The notes beneath the pieces are model-generated. The model saw only the letters and a list, made by a program, of their open reading frames with translations, did not search any database and was not told the origin of the DNA. Shown here piece after piece: positions 36,523 through 48,804 of a stretch of 64,000 bases of DNA (positions are counted from its first letter, which is position 1; the number at the start of each line of letters is the position of its first letter). The stretch lies in the NCBI RefSeq assembly GCF_007725405.1, contig NZ_CP042163.1, positions 4,186,609 to 4,250,608 of the forward strand, written 5' to 3'. Source of the stretch: Shouchella miscanthi (GTDB taxonomy: Bacteria; Bacillota; Bacilli; Bacillales; Bacillaceae_D). The translations under genes were made by a program, and so were the position numbers.

Positions 36523-37386
36523 TCACTCACTTAAATCATCTTCAATTTCTTCATTTGTTTGTGATTCGTCTGGATACCATTGATGCTGTTCTGAAAGTAT
36601 TGCATTTACAAGGTAAATTCTCATATCCTTTTCTTCTGCGTCAGCACCCGAACGATCGACTGTTACTGCCCACATAGGAGAGAAGAAGCGGGGTGTCTGA
36701 TCGGATAAACTATAATAGCCAAATTCGATATGCTCAATCGTATTATTCATTGATAGGTAATGGTTATCTAATAGTACTCGTATCGCTGTCATATACGGGG
36801 TCATATCCCGCTCGTCTCGATTTTCACTGAAGCTATAGCGTTGTTGTTCATAGCCAATCACTTCATCATCGTCATTTAGCTCTACTGTTAATGCTTCATC
36901 GTTATCGATGTACGTTTCAACTTGATTATACATTTGATTAAAATGAAGAAAGTTGCCTTCTCGTCTAGAGAATACGTATTCCTCACCATAAAGAACATGC
37001 TCTGCTAGTAAGGGCGCAAACGCTTCTTCTGTATTCGCATTTAATACTTGGCTAATATTAACCGGATCTTCTAGTTCAACTCGAATCACGTTTGAAGATT
37101 GACCAATCGTTTCCACTGAATGGCCGCTATTTTCTAGCTGTTCGATTTCTTCATTTGTAAAGCTTACTCTCGAACCCTCAAGCACGACCCCTCTTGCATC
37201 AGATGTATTTACATCTTCATCGGGGAGAGTGATATTGTTATCATCAAGACGTTCGACAATTTCTGGCGCTTGTTCAATACTTTGCAATTGACCTTCCATC
37301 ACACGATCGACAAACTGCCAGCCTAAGAAGATATTTAACAGCAAGAATACTACAATAAAAATAGATTTTGTTCGATTCCAATTCAT
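36523..37386 (-). CDS. walI: WalI, WalK regulatory membrane protein
   Basis: 287-residue single-span protein (YycI): short cytosolic N-terminus, membrane helix (residues 8-26), acidic extracellular part with the YycI-type YSFSENRDERDMTPY and a C-terminal HQWYPDES. With WalH it holds the WalK kinase in check at the septum. Start overlaps the walH stop by four bases. Confidence 0.92.
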   Translation of the reverse strand: MNWNRTKSIFIVVFLLLNIFLGWQFVDRVMEGQLQSIEQAPEIVERLDDNNITLPDEDVNTSDARGVVLEGSRVSFTNEEIEQLENSGHSVETIGQSSNVIRVELEDPVNISQVLNANTEEAFAPLLAEHVLYGEEYVFSRREGNFLHFNQMYNQVETYIDNDEALTVELNDDDEVIGYEQQRYSFSENRDERDMTPYMTAIRVLLDNHYLSMNNTIEHIEFGYYSLSDQTPRFFSPMWAVTVDRSGADAEEKDMRIYLVNAILSEQHQWYPDESQTNEEIEDDLSE

Positions 37387-38726
37387 TCTGTTAACTCCTC
37401 GTCAGATCTAACAACAGCTTCCCATTCTCCATCTAGTTGATAAAACCAAGTTGGGGTTAAGTCGGCACGCTTACTACTTGTCATCGTGGCTTTATAGCCT
37501 AAACGAATATCGGTTACATCTTCCCATAAAATGGTTGAGCTTTTTTTCATCTGATTGACAGCATCTAAACCAGACGAGACTTCTCTCTCTTGCTCTGTAT
37601 ACCGATCTTCAAGCTGGAACAGAGGGCGCCCCATACTCACGACTTGTGTACCAGCTCGAGTGACGTACATCTTCATTCGATCCTGGTCACTACTCGTTGT
37701 GGTTAAACGATGTTCAAACACTGGTAAATGATTCACATATAACCGAAATTCAGCTTGATCGGTTGCATCTTTTTTATTCACTTGATCAATGGCATATTGA
37801 TCTGTCCATCCACCCGTTACATTAATAAACTCTTGAGCAACTTCTACAATGTGGCGATTGCTTTCCTCTTGACTATCTGTAGAGTATGGATACGAGTAAT
37901 TTAAATAAGAAATGGTACTATCATGGGTCACTGTTCGACTGCCATCTGTAAACAAATATTCCCCGTTTAATTGATTCGCCCTAGGCACATCCGTATCGTT
38001 GAACAATCGCTGATTAATCAGCATAGGCATCTCTTCATCGTTTCTTAATCTGTAATCATAAATTCGCACAACTTGCTTTTCAGTTGGCACATAAATGTCA
38101 TTGCGTAACAACAGATAAGTTGAATCATTTTCTTTCACAACCTCTGTTGCTAGTTCAGACTCTGTATCTGTTGCATAAATTAAGTTTTTTAAATCGCTTG
38201 CGGGCATCGTTGTACGTAATGACATAAACTCTTCTTTTTCAGAAGAGGCAAAGGTGAAATTAACGGTGTCCTCTTCTGTCACATAAATAAGTAATCGATT
38301 CACTTCTCGACTTGTATTCATTTGATCGTAATTCCCGTCAAAATAAGCCAAGAGCGACTGTAATGGTAGCTCATCTGGAAACCGTAATTCAATGCCCTCT
38401 GCACTTGTTGTCACTGGATCTGCTGATATCGCATGTTCAAACTGATACTGACGCAATGTCGTAAGCGTTTGATCATACCGACTATTCAACGGATTCATTA
38501 GCGCATACCCTTCCAAGTCTTTGTGCAAAATCACCGAGCTAGGCTGAATAAGATCCGTTATTAATCGCTCTTCCCCTATCATGGAATCTGCATAATTCCC
38601 GCTCTCACCTGATTCACTCTCTAACGCTTGAAGATTTGGCTGATACGTCCATAGCTGGTAGGTAAAAAACAAACTTAAGCCAATTAACGCGACTAAAGTG
38701 GCTGTTTTAAACTGTTCGTATTTCAC
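37383..38726 (-). CDS. walH: WalH, WalK regulatory membrane protein
   Basis: 447-residue YycH homologue: one N-terminal membrane helix (about residues 9-26) and a large extracellular domain (LIQPSSVILHKD, GGWTDQYAIDQV). Acts with WalI on WalK. Four-base overlaps on both sides (walK and walI) indicate translational coupling. Confidence 0.92.
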   Translation of the reverse strand: MKYEQFKTATLVALIGLSLFFTYQLWTYQPNLQALESESGESGNYADSMIGEERLITDLIQPSSVILHKDLEGYALMNPLNSRYDQTLTTLRQYQFEHAISADPVTTSAEGIELRFPDELPLQSLLAYFDGNYDQMNTSREVNRLLIYVTEEDTVNFTFASSEKEEFMSLRTTMPASDLKNLIYATDTESELATEVVKENDSTYLLLRNDIYVPTEKQVVRIYDYRLRNDEEMPMLINQRLFNDTDVPRANQLNGEYLFTDGSRTVTHDSTISYLNYSYPYSTDSQEESNRHIVEVAQEFINVTGGWTDQYAIDQVNKKDATDQAEFRLYVNHLPVFEHRLTTTSSDQDRMKMYVTRAGTQVVSMGRPLFQLEDRYTEQEREVSSGLDAVNQMKKSSTILWEDVTDIRLGYKATMTSSKRADLTPTWFYQLDGEWEAVVRSDEELTE

Positions 38727-40597
38727 ACTTTACCTCCTTTAAACGTGGAGTAAGGCAATGTTATATAAATGGTCGTTCCTTCATTGTATTCACTATTCAC
38801 CCAGATTTCTCCTTCGTGCGCCACAACATATTCCCGGGCAATCGCTAAGCCAAGACCTGTCCCACCTACATTTCTCGCTCTTGCTTTATCCACACGGTAG
38901 AAACGTTCAAAGATCTTGTCCTGAGACTCGGTCGGGATTCCCATTCCTTCATCTGAAATACTGATTCTTGCTTTGTTTCCTTGATGAAGTAATGTAATGC
39001 TGACGTTTCCGCCTTCTGGTGAATACTTAATGGCATTCGATATAATGTTATCCAGCACTTGCGTTAATTTATCTTCATCAATTTTTGCAAATGTCGGCTG
39101 CTTGACAATATGACGATGAAAAACAATATCTTTGTCCTTTACAACCATCTCAAAACGCTCGATAATTTGATGCAAGAATGAACCTAATTCAACCCAGCGT
39201 AAATCCATCTCGTAATCATTGGAATCAATACGAGAAAGCTGGAGAAGATCATTTACTAATCGAATCATACGGTCTGTTTCTTTTTGTGTAACGTTAAGAA
39301 AGTGCGGCGCAATTTCCTTGTCCTCTATCGCACCATCTGCAAGTGCTTCAAGGTAACTTTTCATCGTTGTTAGCGGTGTCCTCAGTTCATGAGATACATT
39401 TGCCACAAACTCACGGCGTTCACTTTCTATTTTTTCTTTTTCCGTTACATCGTGAAGAACCGTAATTAACCCATTCATCGGTCCGTCATCTTCTTGGATA
39501 GCAGAGAAGTTTGCCTCTAATAAAACCAATTCCTCACCATGACTAAAATCAAGTAAAACCGATTCATTCTTCTCGTATAAATCATAAATGCTTTGCGTTT
39601 CATCCATATTCAATACGTCAATAATAGGTTTTCTTAATACATGCTTTAAGGAGATTCCTAATAATTCCTCTGCACGTCGGTTCATCAGTATAATTAAACC
39701 ACTTTGGTCGGTAGCTACAACTCCGTCGGTCATATGAGCAAGAACCGAACGAAGGCGCTTCTGTTCTCGGTCCCTCATAAGTGTTGTATCATGGAGCTTA
39801 TTCGTTAGCTCGTTAAATGACATTGCGAGCTGACCAAGCTCATCTGATCCGTACACCTTTACCTGTCTTGAAAAATCTCCGTGCCCCATCCGTAAAGCTT
39901 GCCTACGCATGTCCAGAATGGGCGCTGTAATGGTTCGAGCCACCAATATAATCACAAAAAACGTAATTAATAGTGCAATAGTTGAGGCAACTATAAAGAT
40001 TTGGTTGATCGACTGGGCTTGATCTGTCACTTCTTCAATCGAAGCTTCTACGTAGACAGCGCCTTGAAGTTCGGTTGCTTCCGTATTTCCTCCATCAAGA
40101 GAAGCGTTGGCAAAGTCTTCATTTGGTCGAATGGGCTGTGCTTTCACAAAATAACGTTCTTGGTTCTGCTCATTAATGCGCTGATCGCTCAATGATGATC
40201 CACCTGTAATTGCTCTTCTAACAATTGTTTGCTCTGTTAGCTGACCAATACGTGTCTGATCATTTGGATCAGAACTTGCAAGCAATACAAAATCTTTCCC
40301 GATAATTTGCGCTTTCCCGAACCGAATGTTTTCATCTGTTTGTGGGAACGTCTCATTTAAAAGCGTGTTTAAATTTTCCTGCGTGTCTGAATCCTCGTCA
40401 ATTAATTCACGTGCCGCACTGACTGTAAGCAAGTTAACCCGATCGCTAATGACAGTTTCGTAGTTATCCATTAAACTTCGCTCAAGTGAATTTGAGAAAT
40501 AAAAACCAATAATCTGCATGGCAAGAACAATGAGCAACATGTAGATAATAATGAGCTTAAAGCGTATGGACTTAAAAAAGCCTACGTTTTGATCCAT
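38723..40597 (-). CDS. walK: WalK, essential cell-wall sensor histidine kinase
   Basis: 624 residues: membrane helix 1 (about 11-31), extracellular sensor domain, helix 2 (about 198-218), HAMP, PAS (around 280-375, NRRAEELLGI), HisKA with phospho-acceptor His in NVSHELRTPL and HATPase (NIISNAIKYSP, GTGLGLAI). Phosphorylates WalR to control autolysins. Length near the Bacillus norm (about 611). Confidence 0.96.
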   Translation of the reverse strand: MDQNVGFFKSIRFKLIIIYMLLIVLAMQIIGFYFSNSLERSLMDNYETVISDRVNLLTVSAARELIDEDSDTQENLNTLLNETFPQTDENIRFGKAQIIGKDFVLLASSDPNDQTRIGQLTEQTIVRRAITGGSSLSDQRINEQNQERYFVKAQPIRPNEDFANASLDGGNTEATELQGAVYVEASIEEVTDQAQSINQIFIVASTIALLITFFVIILVARTITAPILDMRRQALRMGHGDFSRQVKVYGSDELGQLAMSFNELTNKLHDTTLMRDREQKRLRSVLAHMTDGVVATDQSGLIILMNRRAEELLGISLKHVLRKPIIDVLNMDETQSIYDLYEKNESVLLDFSHGEELVLLEANFSAIQEDDGPMNGLITVLHDVTEKEKIESERREFVANVSHELRTPLTTMKSYLEALADGAIEDKEIAPHFLNVTQKETDRMIRLVNDLLQLSRIDSNDYEMDLRWVELGSFLHQIIERFEMVVKDKDIVFHRHIVKQPTFAKIDEDKLTQVLDNIISNAIKYSPEGGNVSITLLHQGNKARISISDEGMGIPTESQDKIFERFYRVDKARARNVGGTGLGLAIAREYVVAHEGEIWVNSEYNEGTTIYITLPYSTFKGGKV

Positions 40598-40602
40598 TTA
40601 CC

Positions 40603-41310
40603 TTACTCCTGATTATCCTGTGGTGCTAAGAAATAGCCAACACCTCTACGCGTCATAATCCAAGTAGGATAGCTTGGGTTATCTTCGACTTTTTCACGTA
40701 AGCGTCGCACGGTAACATCCACGGTTCGAACATCCCCAAAGTAATCGTAGCCCCATACAGCTTGTAAAAGGTGTTCTCGTGTCATCACTTGTCCAATATG
40801 CTTTCCGAGATAATGAATTAATTCAAACTCTCGATGTGTTAAATCAACTGCTTCCCCACGTTTTCTTACTTGGTATGCATCAGGGTGAATAGACAACTCA
40901 CCAATATGCATTTCTTTTGATGAAGAGCCTGTTTCTTCGACTGCAACTTGCTGACGTCTTAGATTCGCCTTTACCCGTGCTAACAACTCCCGTGTACTAA
41001 ATGGTTTCGTCACATAGTCATCAGCACCTAATTCTAAACCTAATACTTTATCAATCTCTGAATCTTTAGCCGTTAGCATAATGATTGGTAAATCAGATTG
41101 TTTACGTACTTCTCGACAGACTTCCATTCCGTCCTTATATGGAAGCATAATATCAAGTAACATAAGATCCGGCTTACGCTCATTCACTTTTTCTAGTGCT
41201 TCGTTTCCATCATAAGCACACTCTACGCTAAACCCTTCTTTTTCTAAATTAAATTTCAATATATCTGCAATTGGTTTTTCATCATCAACAACTAAAATAT
41301 ATTTATCCAT
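40603..41310 (-). CDS. walR: WalR, essential response regulator
   Basis: 235-residue OmpR-type regulator: receiver with phospho-acceptor Asp in [12 protein letters not shown] and Lys in [10 protein letters not shown], then a winged helix ([12 protein letters not shown]). Activates wall hydrolase genes. First gene of the operon, after the tRNA cluster, whose terminator lies at 41466-41502. Confidence 0.97.
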   Translation of the reverse strand: MDKYILVVDDEKPIADILKFNLEKEGFSVECAYDGNEALEKVNERKPDLMLLDIMLPYKDGMEVCREVRKQSDLPIIMLTAKDSEIDKVLGLELGADDYVTKPFSTRELLARVKANLRRQQVAVEETGSSSKEMHIGELSIHPDAYQVRKRGEAVDLTHREFELIHYLGKHIGQVMTREHLLQAVWGYDYFGDVRTVDVTVRRLREKVEDNPSYPTWIMTRRGVGYFLAPQDNQE

Positions 41311-41465
41311 TCTTTTTACCTCCTGGATCAGTAGTATCTATTTATTTATTCCATTAAAATTTATGTCACTTAAACAAAACACCAGCCACTGCTGATGTTT
41401 TCACTACAAAAAAATTGCCCGGGGAATAACGACATCCCTCGTACTAGTTTAACATATCTACCAAA

Positions 41466-41502
41466 AACAAAAAGAACTTTATGCATTCACATAAAGTTCT
41501 TT
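41466..41502 (-). terminator. Terminator of the tRNA operon
   Basis: 13-base perfect stem AAAGAACTTTATG / CATAAAGTTCTTT with 6-base loop, then TTTTTGTTTTT on the minus strand. Confidence 0.92.
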
Positions 41503-41505
41503 CGA

Positions 41506-41578
<73 letters not shown>

Positions 41579-41584
41579 AAGTGG

Positions 41585-41657
<73 letters not shown>

Positions 41658-41703
41658 TTACTTATTATACATCATGATTATTTCAACAATGACGAAGAAA
41701 AAA

Positions 41704-41780
41704 TGGCGGTCCGGACGGGACTCGAACCCGCGACCTCCTGCGTGACAGGCAGGCATTCTAACCAACTGAACTACCGGACC
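41704..41780 (-). tRNA. tRNA-Asp (anticodon GTC), CCA encoded
   Basis: Acceptor GGTCCGG/CCGGACC, anticodon loop CTGTCAC, T arm GGTTCGAGTCC, encoded 3' CCA. Confidence 0.95.
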
Positions 41781-41805
41781 ATTTGTGTATGTATTTATAT
41801 AAAAG

Positions 41806-41877
41806 TGACCCGTACGGGATTCGAACCCGTGTTACCGCCGTGAAAGGGCGGTGTCTTAACCGCTTGACCAACGGGCC
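41806..41877 (-). tRNA. tRNA-Glu (anticodon TTC)
   Basis: Acceptor GGCCCGT/ACGGGTC, anticodon loop CTTTCAC, T arm GGTTCGAATCC. CCA not encoded. Confidence 0.95.
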
Positions 41878-41887
41878 ACTGTAAAAA

Positions 41888-41963
41888 TGGTGAGCCATGA
41901 AGGATTCGAACCTTCGACCCTCTGATTAAAAGTCAGATGCTCTACCAACTGAGCTAATGGCTC
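41888..41963 (-). tRNA. tRNA-Lys (anticodon TTT), CCA encoded
   Basis: Acceptor GAGCCAT/ATGGCTC, anticodon loop CTTTTAA, T arm GGTTCGAATCC, encoded CCA. First tRNA of the five-gene operon. Confidence 0.95.
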
Positions 41964-42033
41964 AAATACCAAACTGAGCAGACGGTGCAATAAGCAAGCC
42001 GTGTTTCGTCATATCCTCTCGACGACAAGATTT

Positions 42034-42062
42034 ATAATATCACATATAAATCATCTGCGCAA
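42034..42062 (-). promoter_or_regulatory. Promoter of the tRNA operon
   Basis: -35 TTGCGC and -10 TATTAT at 17 bases, about 70 bases ahead of tRNA-Lys. Confidence 0.65.
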
Positions 42063-42124
42063 TACTTTTTTTAAAACTTTTTTCTATAACGTGCTTGGCT
42101 CATAAATTCAGTCTTAAGCATACT

Positions 42125-42155
42125 GAAAAAAAAGGGAAAACGCAAGCTTTTCCTT
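42125..42155 (-). terminator. Terminator of purA
   Basis: GGAAAA / TTTTCC stem with a long T-run on the minus strand, directly after the purA stop. Confidence 0.75.
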
Positions 42156-42174
42156 ACGCTTTCCACATAATTCA

Positions 42175-43524
<1,350 letters not shown>

Positions 43525-43526
43525 TG

Positions 43527-43539
43527 AAATCCGAACATT
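43527..43539 (+). promoter_or_regulatory. PurBox (PurR binding site) at purA
   Basis: AAATCCGAACATT fits the Bacillus PurBox AWWWCCGAACWWT and lies directly upstream of the purA -35. A second, oppositely oriented box is at best degenerate here. Confidence 0.75.
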
Positions 43540-43578
43540 GATCTCTCTAATGACCTTTTCATTCGTTTAAAATCTATT

Positions 43579-44940
43579 TTACATTGGTGGCATGTCGTTT
43601 TCGTCATGCCTACGGTCCAAATTAACGAATTTATTGTATTCTTTTACAAATGCTAGTTCAACTGTCCCTACTGGACCATTACGTTGCTTAGCAATAATAA
43701 TTTCAATTGTATTTTTGTTTTCTGTTTCTTTATCATAGTAATCATCACGATAAAGGAAAGCAACAATATCTGCATCTTGCTCGATACTTCCTGATTCACG
43801 AATATCAGACATCATTGGCCGCTTATCTTGTCTTGATTCTACTCCACGAGAGAGCTGAGATAATGCTATAACTGGCACTTCAAGCTCACGAGCGATTGCT
43901 TTTAACGTTCTTGAGATTTCCGATACTTCCTGCTGACGATTTTCACCACTTCGGCCATTTCCTTGAATGAGTTGTAAATAGTCAATAAGAATCATGCCTA
44001 ATCCACTTTCTTGCTTCAATCGCCGACATTTTGCTCGTATCTCACCAACTTTTACACCTGGAGTATCGTCAATATAAATTCCTGCTTTTGATAAAGACCC
44101 CATTGCCATGGATAGCTTGTGCCAATCTTCTTCATCTAATGCGCCTGTTCGCATTCGCTGCGCGTCTATATTTCCTTCTGCACAAAGCATTCGTTGTACA
44201 AGCTGACTTGCGCCCATCTCTAAAGAAAAGATTGCGACGTTTTCATCGGTTTTCGTTGCGACGTTTTGAGCAATATTTAATGCAAACGCCGTCTTCCCTA
44301 CAGAAGGTCGTGCCGCAACAATAATAAGATCGTTTCGTTGGAAACCTGCCGTCATCGTATCGAGCTCAGAAAATCCTGTTGCAATGCCCGTTATGTCACC
44401 CCGAGATTGTTGTAGCACTTCAATCTGATCATACGTTTCTAGTAAAACATCTTTAATTTGAACGAAATTTGATGAGTTTTTTTGCTGCGCTACTTCTAGA
44501 ATCGTCTTTTCTGCATGATCGAGAATGGCACCTACCTCATCCTCGCTTGCATAGCCGTCTTTCACGATATCTGATGCTGCACGAATTAAGCGTCTTAATA
44601 ATGATTTTTCTTCTACAATACGGCTGTAGTAATCCACATTCGTTGCTGTTGGAACCGTTTCAGCAATATCTGTTAAATAAGCGACACCACCAACATCGTC
44701 GAGCCATTGCCTGCCCTGAAGATCTGCCGTCAACGTGACTAAATCGACAGGCTCACCTTTTTCACTAATATCAAGCATCGCTTCATATATTCGTTGATGA
44801 CTAGCACGGTAAAAATCCTGCGGAAGCAGTCGTTCACTTGCCGTTGTGAGCGCCTGTTCTTCAAGTAAAATGGAGCCAAGGACGGCTTGCTCTGCTTCAA
44901 TATTTTGTGGGGGCGTCCGGTCATTTAGAAGATCACTCAT
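43579..44940 (-). CDS. dnaB: Replicative DNA helicase
   Basis: 453-residue hexameric 5'-3' helicase of the replication fork (called DnaC in B. subtilis). N-terminal domain opens PPQNIEAEQAVLGSILLEEQ; RecA-like domain with Walker A ARPSVGKTAF and SLEMGASQLVQRM, then LSQLSRGVE and SGSIEQDADIV. Follows rplI after a hairpin at 44976-45000, same strand. Confidence 0.97.
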   Translation of the reverse strand: MSDLLNDRTPPQNIEAEQAVLGSILLEEQALTTASERLLPQDFYRASHQRIYEAMLDISEKGEPVDLVTLTADLQGRQWLDDVGGVAYLTDIAETVPTATNVDYYSRIVEEKSLLRRLIRAASDIVKDGYASEDEVGAILDHAEKTILEVAQQKNSSNFVQIKDVLLETYDQIEVLQQSRGDITGIATGFSELDTMTAGFQRNDLIIVAARPSVGKTAFALNIAQNVATKTDENVAIFSLEMGASQLVQRMLCAEGNIDAQRMRTGALDEEDWHKLSMAMGSLSKAGIYIDDTPGVKVGEIRAKCRRLKQESGLGMILIDYLQLIQGNGRSGENRQQEVSEISRTLKAIARELEVPVIALSQLSRGVESRQDKRPMMSDIRESGSIEQDADIVAFLYRDDYYDKETENKNTIEIIIAKQRNGPVGTVELAFVKEYNKFVNLDRRHDENDMPPM

Positions 44941-44975
44941 AAGGTTTACTCCTTTTGTAATAGTTAACGGAAATG

Positions 44976-45000
44976 AAGCTGACTCGTTTTGAGTCAGCTT
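44976..45000. terminator. Hairpin between rplI and dnaB
   Basis: 10-base perfect stem AAGCTGACTC / GAGTCAGCTT, 5-base loop. It lacks a good T-run, so a partial terminator or processing site. Confidence 0.5.
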
Positions 45001-45003
45001 CTC

Positions 45004-45447
45004 TTATACTTCCTTCACATGAACATTTAATACAGCTGTTACCTCTGGATGAATCTTAATCGGCACTTTTGTATAGCCAAGTGAACGGATTGGTTCATCT
45101 AATTGAATTTTGCGCTTGTCAATTTTCTTGACTTCTTTTTGTAAAGCTTCTGCAATTTGCTTGGTTGATACAGCTCCGAATAAGCGTCCACCCTCGCCTG
45201 CTTTTGCAGGAATGGTAATCGTTAATTCTTCTAATTTCTGTTTAAATGCTTGTGCGTCTTCAAGCTCTGCTTGTGCTTTTTTATCTTGACTCTTTTTTTG
45301 TGCTTCAAGATCTTTAATGTTTCCGGAAGTCGCTTCCTTCGCTAACTGGTTTGGAAGCAAGTAGTTTCTTGCATACCCTTCCGCAACGTCTTTTGTTTCC
45401 CCTTTTTTACCTTTGCCTTTTACATCTTTCAAAAAAATAACTTTCAT
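45004..45447 (-). CDS. rplI: 50S ribosomal protein L9
   Basis: 147 residues, N-domain [20 protein letters not shown], connecting helix and C-domain ([16 protein letters not shown]). Two bases after gdpP stop, hence coupled; AGGAGG ribosome site lies inside the gdpP 3' end. Confidence 0.97.
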   Translation of the reverse strand: MKVIFLKDVKGKGKKGETKDVAEGYARNYLLPNQLAKEATSGNIKDLEAQKKSQDKKAQAELEDAQAFKQKLEELTITIPAKAGEGGRLFGAVSTKQIAEALQKEVKKIDKRKIQLDEPIRSLGYTKVPIKIHPEVTAVLNVHVKEV

Positions 45448-45449
45448 CG

Positions 45450-47414
45450 TTACGAACCTCCTTCAAATCCATCGTCTATCGCTTGTTCTAATCGATCTTT
45501 TACTTCTTCTCTCTCGGCATCTTCTAGTTGTGTTGCTGCGTTTGACAAATGTCCTCCACCGCCAAGACGTTCCATAATGACTTGCACATTGATATCGCCG
45601 AGGGATCGAGCACTAACTCCGACTCGGCCATCGCCTCTTTTACAAATAACAAATGAGGCACGAACACCACTCATTGTTAAAAGCGTATCGGCTGCTTGGG
45701 CAATAATGATCTGATCGTATGGCTCATCATCATTTGCCATTGCAATCGCATACCCGTCTCGGTAGACATAGGCATTTTCCATCAGCTTAGAGCGGCGGAC
45801 ATAACTCGCTAAGTCTTCTTTTAAAAGCTTCTGTACAAGGGCTGTATCTGCTCCATTTGCTCTTAGGAACGATGCAGCATCAAAGGTACGTGCACCAGTA
45901 CGAACCGCGAAGCTCTTTGTATCAACGGTAATACCCGCAAGTAACGCTGTCGCTTCTAGCCGGTCCATTTTAAATTGCATTGGTTGATACTCTAATAGCT
46001 CAGTGACTAGCTCTGCTGTAGAAGAAGCATAAGGTTCCATATAGACAAGTACCGGGTCATGTACGAAGTCTTCACTTCTGCGATGGTGGTCAAGTACGAT
46101 AATGCGGTCAACCATTTGCAATAATTTAGGTTCAATGACCATGGATGGTTTATGCGTATCCACAATTACAAGAAGGGTTTCTTTATCAGCAATTTGTACC
46201 GCCTCTTCAGGTGTAACAAATTGATTCCATAAATGTTCTTGCTGTTTCACTTCGTCTAGTAACCGTTGAACATCAGCATTGGTATCTTCTTCATCAAGTA
46301 CAATAAACCCTTCGCGATCATTCAAGTCTGCCAGTTTCAAGACACCCAGAGAGGCACCAATTGCATCCATATCTGGTCTATTATGACCCATGACGATCAC
46401 TTTTTCGCTTTCTTTAACGAAATCACGCAAAGCATGGGAAATCACTCGCGCTCTGACTCGAGTTCGCTTTTCTACAGCATTTGTCTTTCCTCCATAGAAT
46501 CGAACACGTCCATTTTTCTTCTTTATTGCTACTTGGTCTCCACCACGTCCTAAAGCCAGATCGAGACTAGATTGAGCTAACACACCAAGCTGCTTTAACG
46601 AAGCTTCTTCTGTACCTACACCAATACTAAGGGTAATGGGTGCTTTTTCCTTCGCAGTGATGTCACGTATTTCATCAAGAAGTTCAAAACGATTCTCTTC
46701 TAACAGTAGTAATGTCTTGTGATTCATTACTGCTAAAAACCGATCTGATGATGTTCTGCGTAAGTAAATGTCATAATCATTTGCCCAGTTATTTAGTGCC
46801 GTAGTGACTTGGGCTAGCAAGCGACTACGAATTTGGTCGTCCATGCTTTGGGTTACTTCATCGTAATTGTCTAAATAAATATGCGCAATTAACGGTAGCA
46901 TATGGTCATACCGCTTCTGCGTTGTTTCTTTTTCTGTAACATCTACCACGTAAATCAGTCGTTCGTTTTGTTCAAACGTAAAGTGATAATAGCCAGATTC
47001 AAACTGTATGGTTTCTTCTGCGGTATCATCTTGGATATACTGCTGTAAATCTTTATGAATAACAGTTACATCCATTCCATTTAACCCTGTTCCAAAGCGC
47101 TCTTGTATAAATGGATTTGTCCATTGAATGGTTCCACTTTCATTATAAAGAACAATTCCAACAGGAAGCTTTGTTATCGCTTCATCACTTGCTTTATTCA
47201 CTCGGTACGAAAGCGTTGAAATATACGTATCAAGATAGTGGTCGTCCTTTTTCTTTGCTCTAAAGTAAAAAAACACCCAGATAAGTAAAAGTACTGTTAC
47301 ACCAACACCAGCTTCCCACTGATTAAACGTAAGCCAAGCCGTTAAAGCTAAAACGAGGGTAAATAGAGTGATGACATACGTATGCTGCCACCACGGCTTG
47401 TTCCAATTAGGCAT
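45450..47414 (-). CDS. gdpP: GdpP, c-di-AMP phosphodiesterase
   Basis: 654-residue membrane protein that degrades c-di-AMP. Two N-terminal helices (about 10-50), PAS-like heme domain, degenerate GGDEF ([19 protein letters not shown]) and DHH/DHHA1 with [32 protein letters not shown] and [11 protein letters not shown] moved the start from 47423 to ATG 47414, which has AGGAG at 9 bases and matches the usual Met-Pro N-terminus. Confidence 0.95.
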   Translation of the reverse strand: MPNWNKPWWQHTYVITLFTLVLALTAWLTFNQWEAGVGVTVLLLIWVFFYFRAKKKDDHYLDTYISTLSYRVNKASDEAITKLPVGIVLYNESGTIQWTNPFIQERFGTGLNGMDVTVIHKDLQQYIQDDTAEETIQFESGYYHFTFEQNERLIYVVDVTEKETTQKRYDHMLPLIAHIYLDNYDEVTQSMDDQIRSRLLAQVTTALNNWANDYDIYLRRTSSDRFLAVMNHKTLLLLEENRFELLDEIRDITAKEKAPITLSIGVGTEEASLKQLGVLAQSSLDLALGRGGDQVAIKKKNGRVRFYGGKTNAVEKRTRVRARVISHALRDFVKESEKVIVMGHNRPDMDAIGASLGVLKLADLNDREGFIVLDEEDTNADVQRLLDEVKQQEHLWNQFVTPEEAVQIADKETLLVIVDTHKPSMVIEPKLLQMVDRIIVLDHHRRSEDFVHDPVLVYMEPYASSTAELVTELLEYQPMQFKMDRLEATALLAGITVDTKSFAVRTGARTFDAASFLRANGADTALVQKLLKEDLASYVRRSKLMENAYVYRDGYAIAMANDDEPYDQIIIAQAADTLLTMSGVRASFVICKRGDGRVGVSARSLGDINVQVIMERLGGGGHLSNAATQLEDAEREEVKDRLEQAIDDGFEGGS

Positions 47415-47445
47415 GAATGTCATCTCCTACTCATTGCGGCCAAAT

Positions 47446-48381
47446 TTATTCCTTCAATCGATCTCTTAAGCGCAACATCAAATCCATCAATCCGATAATC
47501 TTTATGAATAGTATCGTTAACTGCATAACCAACATCAACAGTACAAGACCAATCGTGACAATCACAATTGCTGCTTTCGATGCCTTTTTATCATACATAT
47601 AGGTTTGGATAAACGATAGACCTTGTATAAGAAGAAAAATACTAAAGATGTTAAACCCTATTAACGAAATGCTCGCCATAAGAGAACCCTGCTCAAACGA
47701 AATGAACCCTAAAAGCATAAACAAAAAGTAGAAAGCAATGATATATTTCGGAAACTGCCAGTTACGAAAGGCAGGAAGTTTATCATATTGTATTCCTACA
47801 CGTTTATACATAAGCGTAGACAGTCCATAAAGGATAAACCCATACATTGTACCGAATACGAGGAGTAAAAACGGCATCATATTTTGTAGCATTTGCATAT
47901 ATTCTCGAATAAACGCGTCATCGTATACATCAACAGCAAACGACTCAGCTAGCCTTTGGGTTTCTACTAACGTTTCTCTAACTGCACCTAAAATTGACAC
48001 ATCATATAAACCTTCAATGACCACATAGATCATCGCTAAAGATAAGAACGGCGCAATGATAAACACGGCTATTCGTTCAACCGCCGACTTCCTCATATAT
48101 TGATAGTAACCAACGAGTACACCGATTAATGCGAAACAAACTGGAACCAGTATTATACTTGAAAAAACAAGCGATAACCCAACAGTCGCCACTGTCGCCA
48201 AACTGGCGACCATCGTTCCTGTTTTCAATCCATATACTGCCGTTATATAAAGAAGCGGTAATGGAAGTGCGATAAATGCAAGTGTATTGATTAAAGGAAT
48301 ACCAGTAACAAGCAGAGTATACAATAGAACAAACAGTAACCCGTTTATGATCCCTCTTGTTACAACTTTCTTGTCTTCCAA
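47446..48381 (-). CDS. yybS: YybS, DUF2232 membrane protein
   Basis: 311-residue polytopic protein with about eight helices; MEDKKVVTRGIINGLLFVLL N-terminus, LITFIPLP-like energy-coupling appearance. Conserved gene upstream of gdpP; function unknown, perhaps cyclic dinucleotide or wall related. Confidence 0.88.
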   Translation of the reverse strand: MEDKKVVTRGIINGLLFVLLYTLLVTGIPLINTLAFIALPLPLLYITAVYGLKTGTMVASLATVATVGLSLVFSSIILVPVCFALIGVLVGYYQYMRKSAVERIAVFIIAPFLSLAMIYVVIEGLYDVSILGAVRETLVETQRLAESFAVDVYDDAFIREYMQMLQNMMPFLLLVFGTMYGFILYGLSTLMYKRVGIQYDKLPAFRNWQFPKYIIAFYFLFMLLGFISFEQGSLMASISLIGFNIFSIFLLIQGLSFIQTYMYDKKASKAAIVIVTIGLVLLMLVMQLTILFIKIIGLMDLMLRLRDRLKE

Positions 48382-48480
48382 TTCGTCACCTCTTTTAAGC
48401 GTGCAAGCTGTTTCTTCCCACAGCCTTTATCTATTTTATCGCAATTACTCTGAAAGTAAAAGCGAGTTCAATTGAAATTA

Positions 48481-48540
48481 AAAAAAGAGAGCAATCAAAC
48501 TGGCTTTTCGAAAGCCGGCTTAATCCACCCTCTTTTATCG
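48481..48540 (-). terminator. Terminator of the rpsF-ssb-rpsR operon
   Basis: GGCTTT-centred hairpin extended by an imperfect lower stem, then CTCTTTTTTT on the minus strand. Confidence 0.7.
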
Positions 48541-48545
48541 CAACA

Positions 48546-48779
48546 TTAATTTACTTCGTTTACGTAAGGAAGTAAAGCAATTTGACGGCTGCGCTTAATT
48601 GCAACAGTCAATTTACGTTGATATTTTGCAGATGTTCCAGTTACGCGACGTGGAAGAATTTTACCACGCTCAGAGATGAAACGCTTAAGCAAATCAACAT
48701 CTTTATAGTCAATGTGCGTAATTTTGTTTGCTGTAAAGAAACAAACTTTTCTACGCTTTGGACGACCGCGACGTGCCAT
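48546..48779 (-). CDS. rpsR: 30S ribosomal protein S18
   Basis: 77 residues with [20 protein letters not shown] and [20 protein letters not shown], standard for S18. Third gene of the rpsF-ssb-rpsR operon; S18 pairs with S6 in the ribosome and at the mRNA leader. Confidence 0.97.
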   Translation of the reverse strand: MARRGRPKRRKVCFFTANKITHIDYKDVDLLKRFISERGKILPRRVTGTSAKYQRKLTVAIKRSRQIALLPYVNEVN

Positions 48780-48804
48780 AAGACATTCTCCTTTCTATTT
48801 GTTA